This document shows positions 5,902 to 6,864 of a DNA stretch of 6,864 bases, in pieces. Below the pieces are notes generated by a model, which was not told where the DNA came from, ran no database searches, and was given only the letters and a program-made list of their open reading frames with translations. This DNA comes from an uncultured beta proteobacterium. Lineage in GTDB: Bacteria > Pseudomonadota > Gammaproteobacteria > Burkholderiales > Rhodocyclaceae. Positions within the stretch are counted from its first letter, which is position 1. Every line of letters begins with the position of its first letter. The stretch covers positions 1 to 6,864 of the forward strand of contig CAIYYE010000451.1 of the NCBI GenBank assembly GCA_903930395.1, read 5' to 3'. The position numbers and the translations under genes were made by a program.

Positions 5902-6864
5902 ATGCACGAACACACCATCCACTCCCTCAGCGATGAATGCCCGCCGCCCGGCGGCTTCTGCCGAACGCACGAGCTGAACATCCAGTTGCTGGCCGCGCTC
6001 TACGCCGTCAGCCGGGTGCTCAGCCGTTCGCTCGATTTCAACGAAACCCTGCGCGATGTCCTGCGCGTCCTGCACGACGAAGCCGGCCTGGCCCGCGGCC
6101 TGATCAGTGTGCTCGACCCGGAAAGCGGCAAGCTCAACATCCACACCATCTATACGCCGGAAGGCCCGATCCTCGACGATAACCAGTACGGTCCGGGCGA
6201 AGGCATCATCGGGCTGGTCCTCGAAAAGGCGCGCACCATCAAGCTGGCCCACGGTGCTGACGATCCGCATTTCCTCAACCGTAACGGCGTCTATCAGCCC
6301 GACCTGCCCTTCATTGCCGTGCCCATCAAGGTCGGCGGCAACCTCAAGGGCGTCCTCGCCGTCCAGCCCGAAGCGCCGGAAGACGGCCTGCTCGAGGAGC
6401 GCGCCCAGTTCGTCGAGATGGTCTCCAACCTGATCGGCCAGAGCCTCAGCCTGTCGATGGCGGTGGCCCAGGAAAAATCCTCGCTGCTTGAGGAACGCGA
6501 CCTGCTGCGGCGCACCGTCCGCCACCAGTTCGGCTTCGACAGCATGGTCGGGCGCTCGGCCGTCATGCGTCGGGTATTCGACCAGGCGCGCATGGTCGCC
6601 AAGTGGAACACCACCGTACTCATTCGCGGCGAAACCGGCACCGGCAAGGAACTGATCGCCAACGCCATCCACTACAACTCGCCGCGCGCCCGCAATGCGC
6701 TGGTCAAGCTCAACTGCGCGGCGCTGCCCGAAACCCTGCTCGAATCGGAACTCTTCGGCCATGAGCGCGGCGCCTTCACCGGTGCCGTCGAGTCGCGCAA
6801 GGGGCGCTTCGAGCAGGCGCATGGCGGCACCCTCTTCCTCGACGAAATCGGCGAAGTGTCGGCC
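5902..6864 (+). CDS. nifA: NifA, sigma-54-dependent activator of nif genes (cut by window edge)
   Basis: NifA is the enhancer-binding protein that activates nitrogen-fixation promoters with sigma-54 RNA polymerase. The window holds its first 321 codons, out of about 520-560 expected. An N-terminal GAF domain covers about residues 28-190 ([20 protein letters not shown], then [10 protein letters not shown] and [20 protein letters not shown]). A linker with a helical stretch follows (190-210). The AAA+ domain begins at about 212 ([14 protein letters not shown]), with Walker A GETGTGKE at 243-250, the sigma-54 contact loop [15 protein letters not shown] ending at 295, and Walker B GGTLFLDE at 308-315. 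The rest of AAA+ and the helix-turn-helix are outside. ATG 5902 lies 19 nt after the nifL stop with only a weak GAGAA ribosome binding site, so translation may depend on ribosomes leaving nifL. Identity as NifA rather than another activator rests on the GAF type and on following nifL. Confidence 0.95.
   Translation, partial: MHEHTIHSLSDECPPPGGFCRTHELNIQLLAALYAVSRVLSRSLDFNETLRDVLRVLHDEAGLARGLISVLDPESGKLNIHTIYTPEGPILDDNQYGPGEGIIGLVLEKARTIKLAHGADDPHFLNRNGVYQPDLPFIAVPIKVGGNLKGVLAVQPEAPEDGLLEERAQFVEMVSNLIGQSLSLSMAVAQEKSSLLEERDLLRRTVRHQFGFDSMVGRSAVMRRVFDQARMVAKWNTTVLIRGETGTGKELIANAIHYNSPRARNALVKLNCAALPETLLESELFGHERGAFTGAVESRKGRFEQAHGGTLFLDEIGEVSA

Noticed and set aside
5806..6822. Long minus-strand open frame (338 codons) opposite nifA
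   Set aside because: It is a codon-bias shadow of GC-rich nifA. The product has a skewed composition with no recognisable domain, while the plus strand encodes clear GAF and AAA+ motifs.

Overview
The window is a compact nitrogen-fixation locus from a GC-rich Gram-negative diazotroph. A divergent intergenic region separates a leftward rnf operon (rnfA-B-C-D-G, with rnfG cut by the left edge) from a rightward nifL-nifA pair (nifA cut by the right edge). NifL is known from some gamma- and betaproteobacteria such as Klebsiella, Azotobacter, Pseudomonas stutzeri and Azoarcus, and an rnf cluster beside nifLA is a known arrangement in several of them. Protein character and base composition suggest a betaproteobacterium of the Rhodocyclales type (Azoarcus, Dechloromonas, Azospira and relatives). 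That placement is inference, and the genus cannot be settled from the sequence alone.

Minus strand, 4083 down to 1: rnfA (membrane), rnfB (Fe-S), rnfC (NADH/FMN/Fe-S), rnfD (membrane, flavin) and the first 109 codons of rnfG (membrane-anchored periplasmic flavin subunit). The genes are packed with gaps of 15, 7, -4 and 1 nt, so they almost certainly form one transcript with translational coupling. rnfE, and often rnfH, would be expected beyond the left edge.

Intergenic 4084-4349 (266 bp): this is the most informative non-coding stretch. It holds a near-consensus sigma-54 promoter reading toward rnfA, a good sigma-54 promoter reading toward nifL, one perfect TGT-N10-ACA NifA upstream activator site at a workable distance from both, and two NtrC-like palindromes with one mismatch each. 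One of these abuts the nifL -24 element. A short imperfect tandem repeat is also present.

Plus strand, 4350 to 6864: nifL encodes a PAS-PAS-GHKL redox and nitrogen sensor that inhibits NifA. nifA encodes a GAF-AAA+ sigma-54 activator, truncated just after its Walker B motif. The inferred circuit is that nitrogen limitation activates nifLA, NifA then activates rnf (and possibly nifLA itself), and the Rnf complex uses the membrane ion gradient to drive electrons from NADH to low-potential ferredoxin or flavodoxin for nitrogenase.

I see no mobile element, tRNA, rRNA, CRISPR array or convincing terminator, and no wholly new system. The points worth a second look are the shared regulatory region, a serine at the expected flavin-attachment threonine of RnfD, and a phenylalanine at the usual phospho-acceptor position of NifL.
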